DNA of 64,000 nt from Acidimicrobiia bacterium (GCA_022827405.1 JAJDTA010000196.1:1-64000); one strand, 5' to 3'. Counted from the stretch's first letter, positions 50,579-59,181 are shown. The notes: generated by a model not told the origin, from the sequence alone. Made by a program: numbers and translations.

Positions 50579-51420
50579 GGCTGCTTCCGCAGGGGCCGGA
50601 TCAAGCCCTCTTGCACCACTGAGGCCACCAGTTCGCCGGTGCGGTTCCACGCCGTGCCCCACGCCAGGCCCCGGGCATTGGAGGCCGAGTTGGACACCTG
50701 GTCCAAGAAGATCCAGTCATCCATTCGCAGCGGCCTATGGAACCACATGGCGTGGTCGAGGCTGGCCGCTTGGATGTCGATCTCGTTGCCCCGCACCGGC
50801 AGCGCCTTGGTGGCGGTGTCCAGCACGGTCATGTCGCTGGCGTAGGTGAACATGCAGGTGTGCAGTACAGGGTTCTCGGGCAGCGTGCCGGTGGCCCGTA
50901 GCCACACCTGCAAGCGGGGCTCTCGGTTCTGGCCCCGTTCTGCGGGCGAGCCGGTCACATAGCGCAGCTCGATGGGGCGGATCATCCGGCCTTGGTCGTC
51001 TACCGGGAAACCGTCCCATACGAACGGCTCCAGCTCCTCGGGGTCGGGGATGCCCGCGGGAAGGTCGGTCTGGTGCTCGAAGCCCTCCTCTTCTTTGTGG
51101 AAGGAGGCCGACATGGCGAAGATGGGCTGGCCGTGCTGGATGGCGGTCACCCGGCGGGTGGTGAACGAGCGGCCGTCGCGTACCCGCTCCACCAGATACA
51201 CCAGGGGTGCTTCTACGTCGCCGGGGCGGATGAAGTAGGCCTGGAGGCTGTGGACCGAGCGTCCCTCCACTGTGCGGGTGGCCGCTACGAGGGCTTGGCC
51301 GGCCACCTGGCCGCCGAATACCCGCTGGCGGTCTTCTTGGGGGCTGACTCCCCTGAAGATGTCCTCCTCGATGGGCTCCAGATCCAGCAGTTCGATGAGC
51401 GCATCTACCTCTGCTTGCAT
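50575..51420 (-). CDS. tesB: Acyl-CoA thioesterase II
   Basis: A 281-residue double-hotdog TesB: EDIFRGVSPQEDRQRVFGGQVAGQALVAATRTV near the start, SVHSLQAYFIRPGDVEAPLVYLVERVRDGRSFTTRRVTAIQHG, and in the second half NPVLHTCMFTYASDMTVLDTATKAL and DHAMWFHRPLRMDDWIFLDQVS. It hydrolyses medium- and long-chain acyl-CoA. It starts 89 bp from the GtrA-like gene on the other strand, so that gap holds two divergent promoters. Confidence 0.92.
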   Translation of the reverse strand: MQAEVDALIELLDLEPIEEDIFRGVSPQEDRQRVFGGQVAGQALVAATRTVEGRSVHSLQAYFIRPGDVEAPLVYLVERVRDGRSFTTRRVTAIQHGQPIFAMSASFHKEEEGFEHQTDLPAGIPDPEELEPFVWDGFPVDDQGRMIRPIELRYVTGSPAERGQNREPRLQVWLRATGTLPENPVLHTCMFTYASDMTVLDTATKALPVRGNEIDIQAASLDHAMWFHRPLRMDDWIFLDQVSNSASNARGLAWGTAWNRTGELVASVVQEGLIRPLRKQP

Positions 51421-51508
51421 GACCGACTGATCCTACCGCCAGAGTTAGGCAAACCTTATGGCCTAGTGGTCGGATTTGAGAGGCGCTGGGGTACGCTTAT
51501 TGCCCCCC

Positions 51509-52006
51509 ATGTCGCTTCTAATCTCTGCCCGCGCTCATGTCTTGGACAACTGGCACCGCCTGCTGCGCTATTGCGGCACATCGGCGGTGGGGGTGGTGCT
51601 GGGTCAGACCATTCTGCGGGTGTGCTACGACCTATTCGGCTGGTCGGGGCTGGTGTCCAATCTGGTGGCCTTCGTGATCGCCAACATCCCGGTCTACTTC
51701 CTGTACCAGGGGTGGGTGTGGGACAGCAGCGGACCCACTCAGTGGGGTCGAGTGGTGCTGCCCTTCTGGTTGGTCTCGCTGGCTGGGCTGGCTCTGTCGT
51801 CGCTGGCGGTGGGCTTGGTTGACGCCGCCACCGACAACGGCTGGTTCATTACCGCGGCGTCGGTAGGCGCCTTCGGCACGGTGTGGCTGGTGAAGTACGC
51901 GGTGTGCGATCGCTACCTGTTCGGCACCCTGGCAGAAGGCGAAGGACCCTCGATGGCACCTCTGGAGACTTCAGGCGATGGACCCCAGTCGGCGGGCGTT
52001 CGCTGA
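51509..52006 (+). CDS. GtrA-like polyprenyl-phosphate sugar flippase protein
   Basis: A 165-residue protein with four helices (RYCGTSAVGVVLGQTILRVC, GLVSNLVAFVIANIPVYFLY, VLPFWLVSLAGLALSSLAVGL, ITAASVGAFGTVWLVKYAV). The NIPVYFLYQGWVWD segment and the final VKYAVCDRYLF are typical of the GtrA/DPMS_TM family, which is thought to move lipid-linked sugars across the membrane. The last 30 residues overlap the next gene (29 bp). Confidence 0.75.
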   Translation: MSLLISARAHVLDNWHRLLRYCGTSAVGVVLGQTILRVCYDLFGWSGLVSNLVAFVIANIPVYFLYQGWVWDSSGPTQWGRVVLPFWLVSLAGLALSSLAVGLVDAATDNGWFITAASVGAFGTVWLVKYAVCDRYLFGTLAEGEGPSMAPLETSGDGPQSAGVR

Positions 52007-52607
52007 GGCTGCCCGGGGGTTCATGCCCCCCGATGAGGGGCTGGCTCTCCATCAAGCAGCGTGCGATTTGGAGGTTGCCGGGCCGCTGCTCGAGGTGGGC
52101 AGCTACTGCGGCAAGTCGTCGGTGTATCTGGGCGACGCCGCCCGATCCCAGCGCAGGGTGCTGTTCGCGTTGGATCACCACCGGGGATCAGAGGAGAACC
52201 AGCCGGGCTGGGAGTGGCACGAGCCTGATTTGGTGGATTCCGCCGTCGGCCTTATTGACACCCTGCCCCATTTCCGCCGAACCGTGTATGAGGCCGGATT
52301 GGAGGCCAGCGTGGTGGCTTTAGTGGGCGACTCAGTGGCCATCGCCCGAAACTGGTCCACCCCGCTGGCCTTCTTGTTCATCGACGGCGGTCACGGCACC
52401 GAACCGGCCCACGCCGACTACGAGAACTGGGTGCCCCACGTGGCCGTCGGCGGTCGCTTGGCCATCCACGACGTGTTTCCCAACCCTGCCGACGGCGGCC
52501 GCCCCCCCTACGAGATCTACTGCCGGGCCATGGAATCCGGCGCCTTCACCGAACTCCCCGCTACCGGCTCCCTCCGGGTGCTCACCCGCGTCGCCCCTGG
52601 CATCTGA
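51978..52607 (+). CDS. Class I SAM-dependent methyltransferase
   Basis: A 209-residue protein with Rossmann motif I GPLLEVGSYCGKSSVYLG near residue 34, an AFLFIDGGHGTEPAHADYENW segment (acidic motif and His) and GGRLAIHDVFP. This pattern is that of Methyltransf_24/cephalosporin-hydroxylase-like methyltransferases, which often modify sugars or peptides. It overlaps the GtrA-like gene by 29 bp and may work with it in surface glycan synthesis. Confidence 0.78.
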   Translation: MDPSRRAFAEAARGFMPPDEGLALHQAACDLEVAGPLLEVGSYCGKSSVYLGDAARSQRRVLFALDHHRGSEENQPGWEWHEPDLVDSAVGLIDTLPHFRRTVYEAGLEASVVALVGDSVAIARNWSTPLAFLFIDGGHGTEPAHADYENWVPHVAVGGRLAIHDVFPNPADGGRPPYEIYCRAMESGAFTELPATGSLRVLTRVAPGI

Positions 52608-52647
52608 TCTGCCCCGCCAATCCTCAGGGCCAGCGCCAACTAGCTTC

Positions 52648-53835
52648 ATGGCCGTGGACAATGAACAGGAACTGGCATCAGGGGAAGCGTGGCAGGAGTT
52701 CTGCGACCGGCTGAGGGCCGCGGGCGACCGGCTGTTGGAAGACGATTTTCCGGCGGGGGCGGCTGATCGGGCTGAGGGCTATCGGCATTTGGGCCGGCTA
52801 CTGATGCAGGGGTGGATTGAGCAGGTGGAGTTTGCCGATCGGGACTTTCCCGTTATGTACCGCCACAACGACGACGTGATGCGCTGGGGCGGACCCAACG
52901 TGGACAACACCTACTGGCGGGCCCACGTAAGCGCCGAGCACTCCTACCGAGTCACTGGGTGGCTGCCGCCGGGGGCGATGTTTGTGATCCAAAGCGCCCA
53001 CGGCGAGATGCACCAGAACCGTCTTGGGATCACCGCGGAGCGCTCCAGTGACGACTTCGCCGTCGGTTCCGACGGCGGTTTTTCCTTTGTAGCCAGCGCC
53101 ACTCCCCACGACGGCAACTGGCTGCCCATCGACGAGCACACCGACCACATCTCGGTGCGGGAGTACAACGTGGACTGGGGAGTGGACGAGCCCGGGCGGT
53201 TCCTCATCGAGCGGGTGGGTAGCGAGGGCGAGCGCCCTGGGCCGCTTGATCCCGCTGGATTCGCCGATGGTTTGGACCGGGCCATGGCCTGGGCCGAGGA
53301 CGCCTTGGTGTTTTGGAACCAATGGATGGAGCGCAGCCGTCGGGCCGCGCCGCCCAACGTTTTCTACGGCCCCCGCTCGGTGCCTGGCGGGGCCGACGCC
53401 ATCGGCTACGGCGGCTGCTCCTACGACCTGGGGCTCGATGAGGCCCTCGTGGTGACCTGCGATGTGCCCGAAGCCCAGTACTGGTCGTTCATGCTCTACA
53501 GCTATGCCTGGTTCGAGTCACTGGACTTCCCCAACCGCACCGTGAGCCTCAACCACGCCCAGATCGCGGTGGACCCCGACGGCCGCTTCCGCATCGTGGT
53601 GGCCCACCACGACCCCGGCGTGCAGAACTGGCTCGACACCGAGGGCCGCCCCGAAGCCCTCATCACCTTCCGCTGGGTCCTCAGCTCAACGATGCCCACT
53701 CCCGAGGGCGTGGTAGTTCCCTTTGCTGAGATCCAAGACCACCTCCCCGACTTCGTGACCCGCTTCACCCCCGACCAACGCGCCGCCCAAATCGCCACCC
53801 GCCGCCAGTCCCGCGCCCACCGCTTCCGCTGCTGA
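52648..53835 (+). CDS. DUF1214-type protein
   Basis: A 395-residue protein without signal peptide or membrane helix. The C-terminal half matches the DUF1214 pattern: YWSFMLYSYAWFESLDFPNRTVSLNHAQIAVDPDGRFRIVVAHHDPGVQNWLDT and ITFRWVLSS. The N-terminal half has an unrelated-looking GYRHLGRLLMQGW and DNTYWRAHVSAEHSYRVTGWLPPGA. Biochemical role is not established for the family, though it is common in actinobacteria and often lies near lipid or sterol genes. It starts 40 bp after the methyltransferase. Confidence 0.75.
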   Translation: MAVDNEQELASGEAWQEFCDRLRAAGDRLLEDDFPAGAADRAEGYRHLGRLLMQGWIEQVEFADRDFPVMYRHNDDVMRWGGPNVDNTYWRAHVSAEHSYRVTGWLPPGAMFVIQSAHGEMHQNRLGITAERSSDDFAVGSDGGFSFVASATPHDGNWLPIDEHTDHISVREYNVDWGVDEPGRFLIERVGSEGERPGPLDPAGFADGLDRAMAWAEDALVFWNQWMERSRRAAPPNVFYGPRSVPGGADAIGYGGCSYDLGLDEALVVTCDVPEAQYWSFMLYSYAWFESLDFPNRTVSLNHAQIAVDPDGRFRIVVAHHDPGVQNWLDTEGRPEALITFRWVLSSTMPTPEGVVVPFAEIQDHLPDFVTRFTPDQRAAQIATRRQSRAHRFRC

Positions 53836-53882
53836 ACTTCATTGGCGCGGTTAAGCCTGTAGCGCGATATAGCCTCGCTCCC

Positions 53883-54455
53883 ATGATTTCCTGGAGCATT
53901 TGGAGAATCCCTGCTCTTGTTGCCTGCTTCCTTTTGATGGCCGCGGCCTGCGGGAGCGACGACAACGGGCAGGCTTACGAGGCTGACCGGGTTGGTGCCA
54001 CAGCCTCGGCCAGCATTGTCAACCCCGATGGCGATGTTGTGGGCAGCGCCGAGTTTGAGCAGGGGCCGACAGGGGTGCTGATCACGATGTCGATGAGTGG
54101 CCTCACCCCCGGCGCGCACGGCATCCACCTGCACGAAGTTGGTGCCTGCACTCCTGACTTCAAGGCGGCCGGCGGTCACCTCACGGCCACCGATGAAGCC
54201 CAGCACGGCCTGAAGAACCCTCAGCGCACGGTGGACAACCACGACAACGGCGACCTGCCCAACCTGTACGCGGCGGCCGACGGCATTGCCCAAGCCGAGT
54301 TCTTCACCTCGCTGGTGACCATTTCTGGCGGGTCAATGCCCTCGTTGCTCGATGCCGACGGCTCCACGTTGGTCATCCACGAGAACCCCGACGATCACCT
54401 CACCCAGCCCATCGGCGGCGCCGGCGGCCGCGTAGGCTGCGGCATCATCCGCTAA
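53883..54455 (+). CDS. sodC: Cu/Zn superoxide dismutase-like lipoprotein
   Basis: A 190-residue lipoprotein (LVACFLLMAAAC, lipid Cys about residue 22). The SOD fold is clear: GAHGIHLHEVGACTPDFKAAGGHL holds the copper His pair and the zinc-loop Cys, GDLPN follows with another His in NHDNGD, and the C-terminal ADGSTLVIHENPDDH gives the last copper His with GGRVGCGIIR closing the disulfide. It destroys extracellular superoxide. It has its own upstream TATAGC-type -10 (near 53865). Confidence 0.9.
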   Translation: MISWSIWRIPALVACFLLMAAACGSDDNGQAYEADRVGATASASIVNPDGDVVGSAEFEQGPTGVLITMSMSGLTPGAHGIHLHEVGACTPDFKAAGGHLTATDEAQHGLKNPQRTVDNHDNGDLPNLYAAADGIAQAEFFTSLVTISGGSMPSLLDADGSTLVIHENPDDHLTQPIGGAGGRVGCGIIR

Positions 54456-54469
54456 CCAGCGAGCAGTTC

Positions 54470-54913
54470 TCAGCGATTCCCCAGCCGCAAGGCAGCGCGT
54501 ACTGATCGCTCCACAGCTTCGGCAACAGCTTCCGGGTTTTCGTGTTCCCAGAAGCGGAGGACGGTCCAGCCGGCTTCTTGAAGGTGGGCGTCGGTGTCCT
54601 GATCGCGGGCGATATTGACGGTGATCTTGTCGGACCAGTATTCGGGGTTGGTGGCCGGCTGAGTGTGGTGCTCCGGACAGCCGTGCCAATAGCAACCGTC
54701 CACGAACACCGCAATCTTGGCCTTGCGAAATACCAGATCGGCCGTCCGGCGCAACTCCGGTAGCGGCCGAGCTGCAACCCGGTAGCGCAACCCTCGCCGA
54801 TGCACCGCGGAGCGAACCGCCAACTCCGGCTTGGTATCCCGGCTGCGATTCCCCTGCATCGACTTACGGGTCGCCTCCGAAGAAGCCCAAGACCCCTCCG
54901 GCAGCCCGCTCAT
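54470..54913 (-). CDS. vsr: Very short patch repair endonuclease
   Basis: A 147-residue Vsr. It has MQGNRSRDTKPELAVRSAVHRRGLRYRV, the catalytic Asp in RRTADLVFRKAKIAVFVDGCYWHGCPEHH, which also holds the zinc ligands, and the WSDKI...DTDAHLQEAGWTVLRFWEHE C-terminal core. Vsr nicks T:G mismatches that arise by deamination of 5mC, so it normally goes with a cytosine methyltransferase. Here the nearest one is 8 kb away at 45335. A 5' fragment of a second, diverged vsr lies at 56010-56108. Confidence 0.9.
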   Translation of the reverse strand: MSGLPEGSWASSEATRKSMQGNRSRDTKPELAVRSAVHRRGLRYRVAARPLPELRRTADLVFRKAKIAVFVDGCYWHGCPEHHTQPATNPEYWSDKITVNIARDQDTDAHLQEAGWTVLRFWEHENPEAVAEAVERSVRAALRLGNR

Positions 54914-55009
54914 AGGCCGATGGTAGCGACGAGATCAGTGGGGTGTCGTGAGTTGGCGTTGTCCCTACTGCTACCGGTGCCCACGCAGCGGCAAATTGGT
55001 CAGTCGGTT

Positions 55010-55543
55010 CTACTCAAGATGTTGCCACTGCTCGTCTTCGATTCTTTTGGAGCGGAGCACAGTCAAATCGCCGGGGCGGGTGTGACGCAAAAAGACAGCA
55101 AGCACTTCACCGCTGTCTGCGGCAGAGGGGGCGAGAACACCCTTAAGGCCCAGCGTGGCTGCTGCGTCCCCGACAAGTTGACACGGTTCGAATGGCCCGG
55201 CGAGGGCTTCGGTCAAAAGTCCTAAGGCGGCCATTGCGCCCTCAACCGTGAGGTCGGCCACCGTGAGGTCTGTGATGGCGACGGTGTGGACCATTCGGGG
55301 CAGGAACGACTTTGGTCCCGAACCCTGGCCCGCCGCCATGCGGTGGAACTCAGCCCGGCAGGTCGCCAGGGGTCTCGCCAAGTAAACGGTTTCGGTTCCC
55401 TGCGGGTTCCATCGACCCCCCATCAGGCTGGCGCCGAAACCGGAAAGCGGGTCTCGATCGGGTCCGGTGTGCCGAAAGAAGATGCCATTGATCTGCGATG
55501 GTTCGAGTTCATCCAGGATTCTGTATAGATCGCGAGAAGCCAT
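55010..55543 (-). CDS. RES-domain toxin (NAD+-degrading)
   Basis: A 177-residue RES protein. RHTGPDRDPLSGFGASLMGGRWNPQGTETVYLARPLATCRAEFHR carries the conserved Arg, Gly-Arg-Trp and the Tyr/Glu active-site pieces; residues 100-177 form the rest of the fold. RES toxins break down NAD+ by phosphorolysis and are neutralised by a DUF2384-type antitoxin, which is encoded 17 bp upstream on the same strand. Together they form an MbcTA-type module. Confidence 0.88.
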   Translation of the reverse strand: MASRDLYRILDELEPSQINGIFFRHTGPDRDPLSGFGASLMGGRWNPQGTETVYLARPLATCRAEFHRMAAGQGSGPKSFLPRMVHTVAITDLTVADLTVEGAMAALGLLTEALAGPFEPCQLVGDAAATLGLKGVLAPSAADSGEVLAVFLRHTRPGDLTVLRSKRIEDEQWQHLE

Positions 55544-55560
55544 GATCTGGACGTATGTGT

Positions 55561-55899
55561 CTAAACGACGACACCGTCTGCCAGAGCTTCGATAACCGCC
55601 ACGACGGACTTGAATTCGCCGTTGTGGATCCTCTCCGCTGGTGTGTCGCCATTGAGGAGGCGGTTAGGCGACAGTATCCAGAGATTCGAATACTCAGAGT
55701 CCAGCACCGCCTCAAGCTCCTTTGCGACGTAGGCGAGCTCCAAGAGACGTTGGCGAGAGAGACGCTGTGGTTCGGTAACCCCTCTGGACCAGCGGCCCAC
55801 CGATCGCCCACTCGCATCCACGATCTGCCCGATGTCGTCGTGCGTGAGCCGGGTCGAATCAGCAATAGATGTCAACTTGTTCACGAGGGCGCTGCTCAT
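55561..55899 (-). CDS. Xre/MbcA/ParS-type antitoxin
   Basis: A 112-residue antitoxin. The N-terminal HTH has LTHDDIGQIVDASGRSVGRWSRGV, and the C-terminal half is the DUF2384 toxin-binding domain with LLELAYVAKELEAVL...NLWILSPNRLLNGDTPAERI and a helical end. It binds the RES toxin and probably represses its own promoter at 55915-55960. It overlaps neither neighbour. Confidence 0.85.
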   Translation of the reverse strand: MSSALVNKLTSIADSTRLTHDDIGQIVDASGRSVGRWSRGVTEPQRLSRQRLLELAYVAKELEAVLDSEYSNLWILSPNRLLNGDTPAERIHNGEFKSVVAVIEALADGVVV

Positions 55900-55914
55900 C
55901 TGTCTACCTTTTCA

Positions 55915-55960
55915 TCCTTATGTTTGACTATAAGAATGTACTATACTATGTCGTCTAGTC
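55915..55960 (-). promoter_or_regulatory. AT-rich promoter/operator of toxin-antitoxin unit
   Basis: An AT-rich stretch (much lower GC than the surroundings) lies before the antitoxin start. On the minus strand it contains two TATAGT boxes (in CATAGTATAGTACATTCTTATAGT) and ACATAAGGATG close to the gene. The repeated TATAGT halves suit binding by a dimeric antitoxin. Exact -10 and -35 boxes cannot be fixed. Confidence 0.4.
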
Positions 55961-56009
55961 TGACGCAGAAACTCTCGTTTGCCAAAACCCCTCTCTTCCG
56001 GGGTGGTGC

Positions 56010-56108
56010 TAACCGCATCTCCGGTTTGATGCCGCCGCTCCGGTTGCCCTGCATCGTTTTCCGGGTCGCTTCCGACGACGCCAATGACTCCTCCTCTAGC
56101 CCGGTCAT
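56010..56108 (-). pseudogene. 5' fragment of a diverged vsr
   Basis: From ATG 56108 the frame reads LASSEATRKTMQGNRSGGIKPEMR, matching the first 35 residues of the intact Vsr (ASSEATRKSMQGNRSRDTKPEL). Similarity then stops. The DNA match continues about 12 bp upstream of both ATGs (CCTATGA with GGTAGC on the other side). The two copies differ at many bases, so this is not a recent copy of the gene at 54470. Confidence 0.7.
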
Positions 56109-56137
56109 AGGCCAACGGTAGCTATGGAGCATTCGGC

Positions 56138-56842
56138 ATGCTGATGCGCGTAAGTGTCAGTGGGCACGGCTATGGTCATTTGAATTGTCAATGTCTGGCC
56201 CGAGGCGCTGGACCTACAGATCAGGTCACCGATGCCGTGAAGAGCAACACCAACGGGTGCAATGACGAACCAAGTGGTCGCCAGCGCCTCTGTCTAGAGA
56301 TCGACTTAGGCAGGCGCACCGGCTACATGATCGACCAACTGCTTGCTTCGGCTAGCGAGAGGGGCATGGACTCAACCGGTGTAGTAGCGCATCATCTCAT
56401 TGGAGCGATGCTGGAGGTCATGTATCCCGATCTCGATATTGGAACCCAGAGCCTCACAACCACCGATCAGCAGGGAGGCCACACATGCGACTTCGTGATC
56501 AATGACGCCATGATTCATGTGGCCGTAGATCCGACCGAGGCGCTGCTGGCGAATTGCCAAGCCAATATTGAATTGGGTTTCCGACCCAGGATCCTGACGG
56601 CTGAAGCCAGAATAGGAACGGCCCGAACTCTCGCCGAGTACATTGGCATCGAAGCCCTTGTCTCGGTCAGTGGCATTGAAGATTTCCTTTCGAGAAACAT
56701 CGATGCGATGGCCAGCTATTCGAAAGCAGATATCCGCCGGGTGTTTCGCCAGCTCTTCGATACCTACAACTCACGTGTGGCAGCTGTGGAACCAGATCCC
56801 TCGCTGCTGATGGAAATCCCCGAGAATTTGATTCAGACCTGA
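56138..56842 (+). CDS. DUF4928-like protein of R-M loci
   Basis: Up to 234 residues; the first 40 or so look non-conserved, and ATG 56327 (MIDQLLASASERG) may be the true start. The core has GVVAHHLIGAMLEVMYPD, CDFVINDAMIHVAVDPTEALLANCQANIELGFRPRILT and SVSGIEDFLSRNIDAMASYSKADIRRVFRQLFDTYNSRVAAVE. This resembles the DUF4928 family, which is found next to Dcm-type methyltransferases and Vsr. The ID is by memory of the pattern, not a search. It is divergent from the vsr fragment; its methyltransferase partner is missing locally. Confidence 0.5.
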   Translation: MLMRVSVSGHGYGHLNCQCLARGAGPTDQVTDAVKSNTNGCNDEPSGRQRLCLEIDLGRRTGYMIDQLLASASERGMDSTGVVAHHLIGAMLEVMYPDLDIGTQSLTTTDQQGGHTCDFVINDAMIHVAVDPTEALLANCQANIELGFRPRILTAEARIGTARTLAEYIGIEALVSVSGIEDFLSRNIDAMASYSKADIRRVFRQLFDTYNSRVAAVEPDPSLLMEIPENLIQT

Positions 56843-56952
56843 CGGTCGGAGACTCGGCCCATAGCCTAGACCAATTTCCATACCGCTATTCGGGCCAATG
56901 AGATTAGCAGGGAGAGTTCCTTGAGTTCTTCTAACCGGTCAGGTGGTTTGGT

Positions 56953-57303
56953 TTACTTGTCCGACCAAACTGCTATTTCGTTACCGACTGGATCATGAAA
57001 GTGGAATCGCTTTCCACCCGGAAACTCGTAAGTTTCTACAGCTATTTCGCCTCCTGCATCAACAATAGTCTTCATGGATGCATCAAGATTATTGCTGTAG
57101 ATGACGACTAGAGTTTTGTTTGATTGCTTGGGCTCTACGTCTATCCCACTCGTGAGGCCACTGTCGTGCGTGTCGCTATATAGCTCACCCCAGTCGGTGT
57201 ATTTCCAGCCGAATGACTTGGCATAGAATTCTGTTAATCTGTCTCGTTCTTCTGGGGATGAAGCTCTAAGCTCAACTAGGTCGATTTGGTTATGCTCGCT
57301 CAT
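56953..57303 (-). CDS. Glyoxalase/VOC family protein
   Basis: A 116-residue VOC-fold protein: IDLVELRASSPEERDRLTEFYAKSFGWKY opens the first beta-alpha-beta unit, and VVIYSNNLDASMKTIVDAGGEIAVETYEFPGGKRFHFHDPVGNEIAVW is the second. The likely metal-site residues Glu (LVEL) and Glu (GNEIAVW) are present. The substrate is unknown. I placed the start at ATG 57303, since the longer frame runs antisense to real coding sequence. The base composition is less GC-rich than the neighbour at 57324. About 110 bp before it on the other side hold nothing recognisable. Confidence 0.75.
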   Translation of the reverse strand: MSEHNQIDLVELRASSPEERDRLTEFYAKSFGWKYTDWGELYSDTHDSGLTSGIDVEPKQSNKTLVVIYSNNLDASMKTIVDAGGEIAVETYEFPGGKRFHFHDPVGNEIAVWSDK

Positions 57304-57323
57304 GCAATGTCCGCCTGGATGCG

Positions 57324-58442
57324 TTAGCCGATGGTGATTAGTTCGGGGAGGGTGCGGTGGTTGGAGAACAGGGTGGAGGCGGGGGAGGCGCTGGAGAGGG
57401 CGTCGGCGGCCAGGATGACGGCGGCGGCGGTGTAGCTGGTGCGTTCGTCGGCGGGGAAGTGAATCCGTTCGGGGTGGACCATGCCGGTGAAATAGGAGCC
57501 GTCGTCGGCCCGCAGGTTTTGCACCCACTCAAACATTTCGGCGGCGATGTCTCGTCGGCCCACGCCCAGGTGGGCGATGACGCTTTCGCAGGTCTCCGCG
57601 GCGGTGACCCAGGGCCTGTCCGACACGCAGCGCACCCCGAGACCGTCCATCACAAAGGTGTCGAAGCGAGAGGCCAGCCTGGTGCGGCCCTCCTGGCCTG
57701 TGACCGCGCCAGCCAGGACGGGGTAGTACCAGTCCATAGCCCAGCGGTCCTTGGGGGCGAAGGCATCGGGCTGGGTGCGGATCACATCGGCCAGCCGGGC
57801 GGCGCTCAGCTCCCAGTCGGGCCGCTCGTGGCCCAACTCCTCGCCGGTGGCGATAGCGGCCCGCAGACTGTGGCAGATGCTGGACGAACCGGTCAGCAGG
57901 GCGAACGACCACGGCGTGCCGTCGGCGTGGCGGGCCCAGCGGATCTCGCCTCGGGGGAGCTGCAAATCGAGCACGAAGTCCACCGCTCGCTCCACCACCG
58001 GCCACATCGAATCCAGAAAGCTCCGGTCGCCGGTACTCAGGAAGTGGTGCCACACGCCGGAGGCCACGTAGGCCACGCAGTTGGCATCGAGCTTGTCCTG
58101 CTCCACGCCGTCGGCCACGTAGTACTGGTGCCAAGCGCCATCGGGGCGCTGATGGTCTACCAACCACTGATAGGCCCGCTCGGCTTCGGCACGGCGGCCC
58201 ATGACAGTGAGGGCCATGGCCGCCTCCACATGGTTCCACGGGTCGGCATGGCCGCCGGGGAACCAGGGGATCATCCCGTTGGGCAATTGCCAATCGGCGA
58301 TGCTGTCGGCGGTTTGCGCCAGCTCGGCTGCCGACAAGACGCCGGCCACGCAAGGCCCGTCGGAATCGCTGCCTCCAAGGGCAGGGGAGTCAGCATCGGC
58401 AAGGTCGGTCTCGCTGTGGTTGTGGGGCTCAGACGGCGACAA
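57324..58442 (-). CDS. Alpha/alpha-barrel protein (prenyltransferase-like)
   Basis: A 372-residue protein of paired helices, as in (alpha/alpha)6 barrels of prenyltransferases and glycosidases: IADWQLPNGMIPWFPGGHADPWNHVEAAMAL, AYQWLVDHQRPDGAWHQYY, DANCVAYVASGVWHHFL, and a later FEWVQNLRADDGSYFTGMVHPE. WxLxDGxxPW-type repeats and a His/Asp pair could be an active site. It lies downstream of a methyltransferase and a glycosyltransferase (14-bp overlap), so it likely acts in glycan or lipid-linked sugar processing. Annotation as prenyltransferase is only by fold. Confidence 0.6.
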   Translation of the reverse strand: MSPSEPHNHSETDLADADSPALGGSDSDGPCVAGVLSAAELAQTADSIADWQLPNGMIPWFPGGHADPWNHVEAAMALTVMGRRAEAERAYQWLVDHQRPDGAWHQYYVADGVEQDKLDANCVAYVASGVWHHFLSTGDRSFLDSMWPVVERAVDFVLDLQLPRGEIRWARHADGTPWSFALLTGSSSICHSLRAAIATGEELGHERPDWELSAARLADVIRTQPDAFAPKDRWAMDWYYPVLAGAVTGQEGRTRLASRFDTFVMDGLGVRCVSDRPWVTAAETCESVIAHLGVGRRDIAAEMFEWVQNLRADDGSYFTGMVHPERIHFPADERTSYTAAAVILAADALSSASPASTLFSNHRTLPELITIG

Positions 58443-59181
58443 GCTCGGTCTCCCTTGAACTCTGTGATCCTGGCTTCCGGCTATAAAGAACCAGGCTCTT
58501 GCCCAGCACTGGACTCAGGACCCGTTCGGCTATTCGGGTGATTCTCGGTTGGCGAACAATATCCCATTCCAAGAGCCGGCGATAAGCCGCCACCAGCCGG
58601 TGGTCGTCTCGATTGGGACCGACAGCGCACCGCAGCCACCAATACGGGCTGTGCAGCGCGTGGGCGTGATGGCCCGAGTAGGGAGCCAGGCCTGCCCGTC
58701 GGAGCCGACGCCGGAGATCGCTGCGGCGGTAGATGCGCACGTGGCCGCCCACCGCCTTGGGGGCGTGGTATTCATCCGACAGCGCCCAGCACACCTTTTC
58801 GGGGAACCAGGTGGGCACGGTTACTGCCAGCACCCCGCCGGGGCGAAGGATCCGGGTGAGCTCAGCCAGCGCCTGATCGTCGGAGTCCACGTGCTCCAGC
58901 ACCTCAGAGGCAATGATCCGGTCGAACGACTGGTCGGGGAATGGCAGGCGGGTGGCATCGCCCTGGGTGGCCTGGCACGTTCCCTGGTACTGCTCGCCGG
59001 CATTCGACATGGCCGCGAACGTGGCCCGGACCTCGGCCAGTTCGGCCGACGCCAAGTCGCAGGCCACCACATGGGCGCCCCGCCGGGCGGCCTCATAGGC
59101 ATGGCGTCCGAACCCGCACCCCAAATCGAGCAGCCGCTCGCCTGGCTTCAGGCCCAAGCGGTTGTAGTCAACGGTCAGCAT
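58429..59181 (-). CDS. Class I SAM methyltransferase
   Basis: A 250-residue Methyltransf_11-type protein: GERLLDLGCGFGRHAYEAARRGAHVVACDLASAEL (motif I and II) near residue 14, GDATRLPFPDQSFDRIIASEVLEHVDSDDQALAELTRILRPGGVLAVTVPTW (motifs IV-VI). The C-terminal 80 residues are basic and specific. It overlaps the barrel-protein gene and is 40 bp from the glycosyltransferase, all on one strand. Small-molecule or sugar methylation is likely. Confidence 0.85.
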   Translation of the reverse strand: MLTVDYNRLGLKPGERLLDLGCGFGRHAYEAARRGAHVVACDLASAELAEVRATFAAMSNAGEQYQGTCQATQGDATRLPFPDQSFDRIIASEVLEHVDSDDQALAELTRILRPGGVLAVTVPTWFPEKVCWALSDEYHAPKAVGGHVRIYRRSDLRRRLRRAGLAPYSGHHAHALHSPYWWLRCAVGPNRDDHRLVAAYRRLLEWDIVRQPRITRIAERVLSPVLGKSLVLYSRKPGSQSSRETELVAV

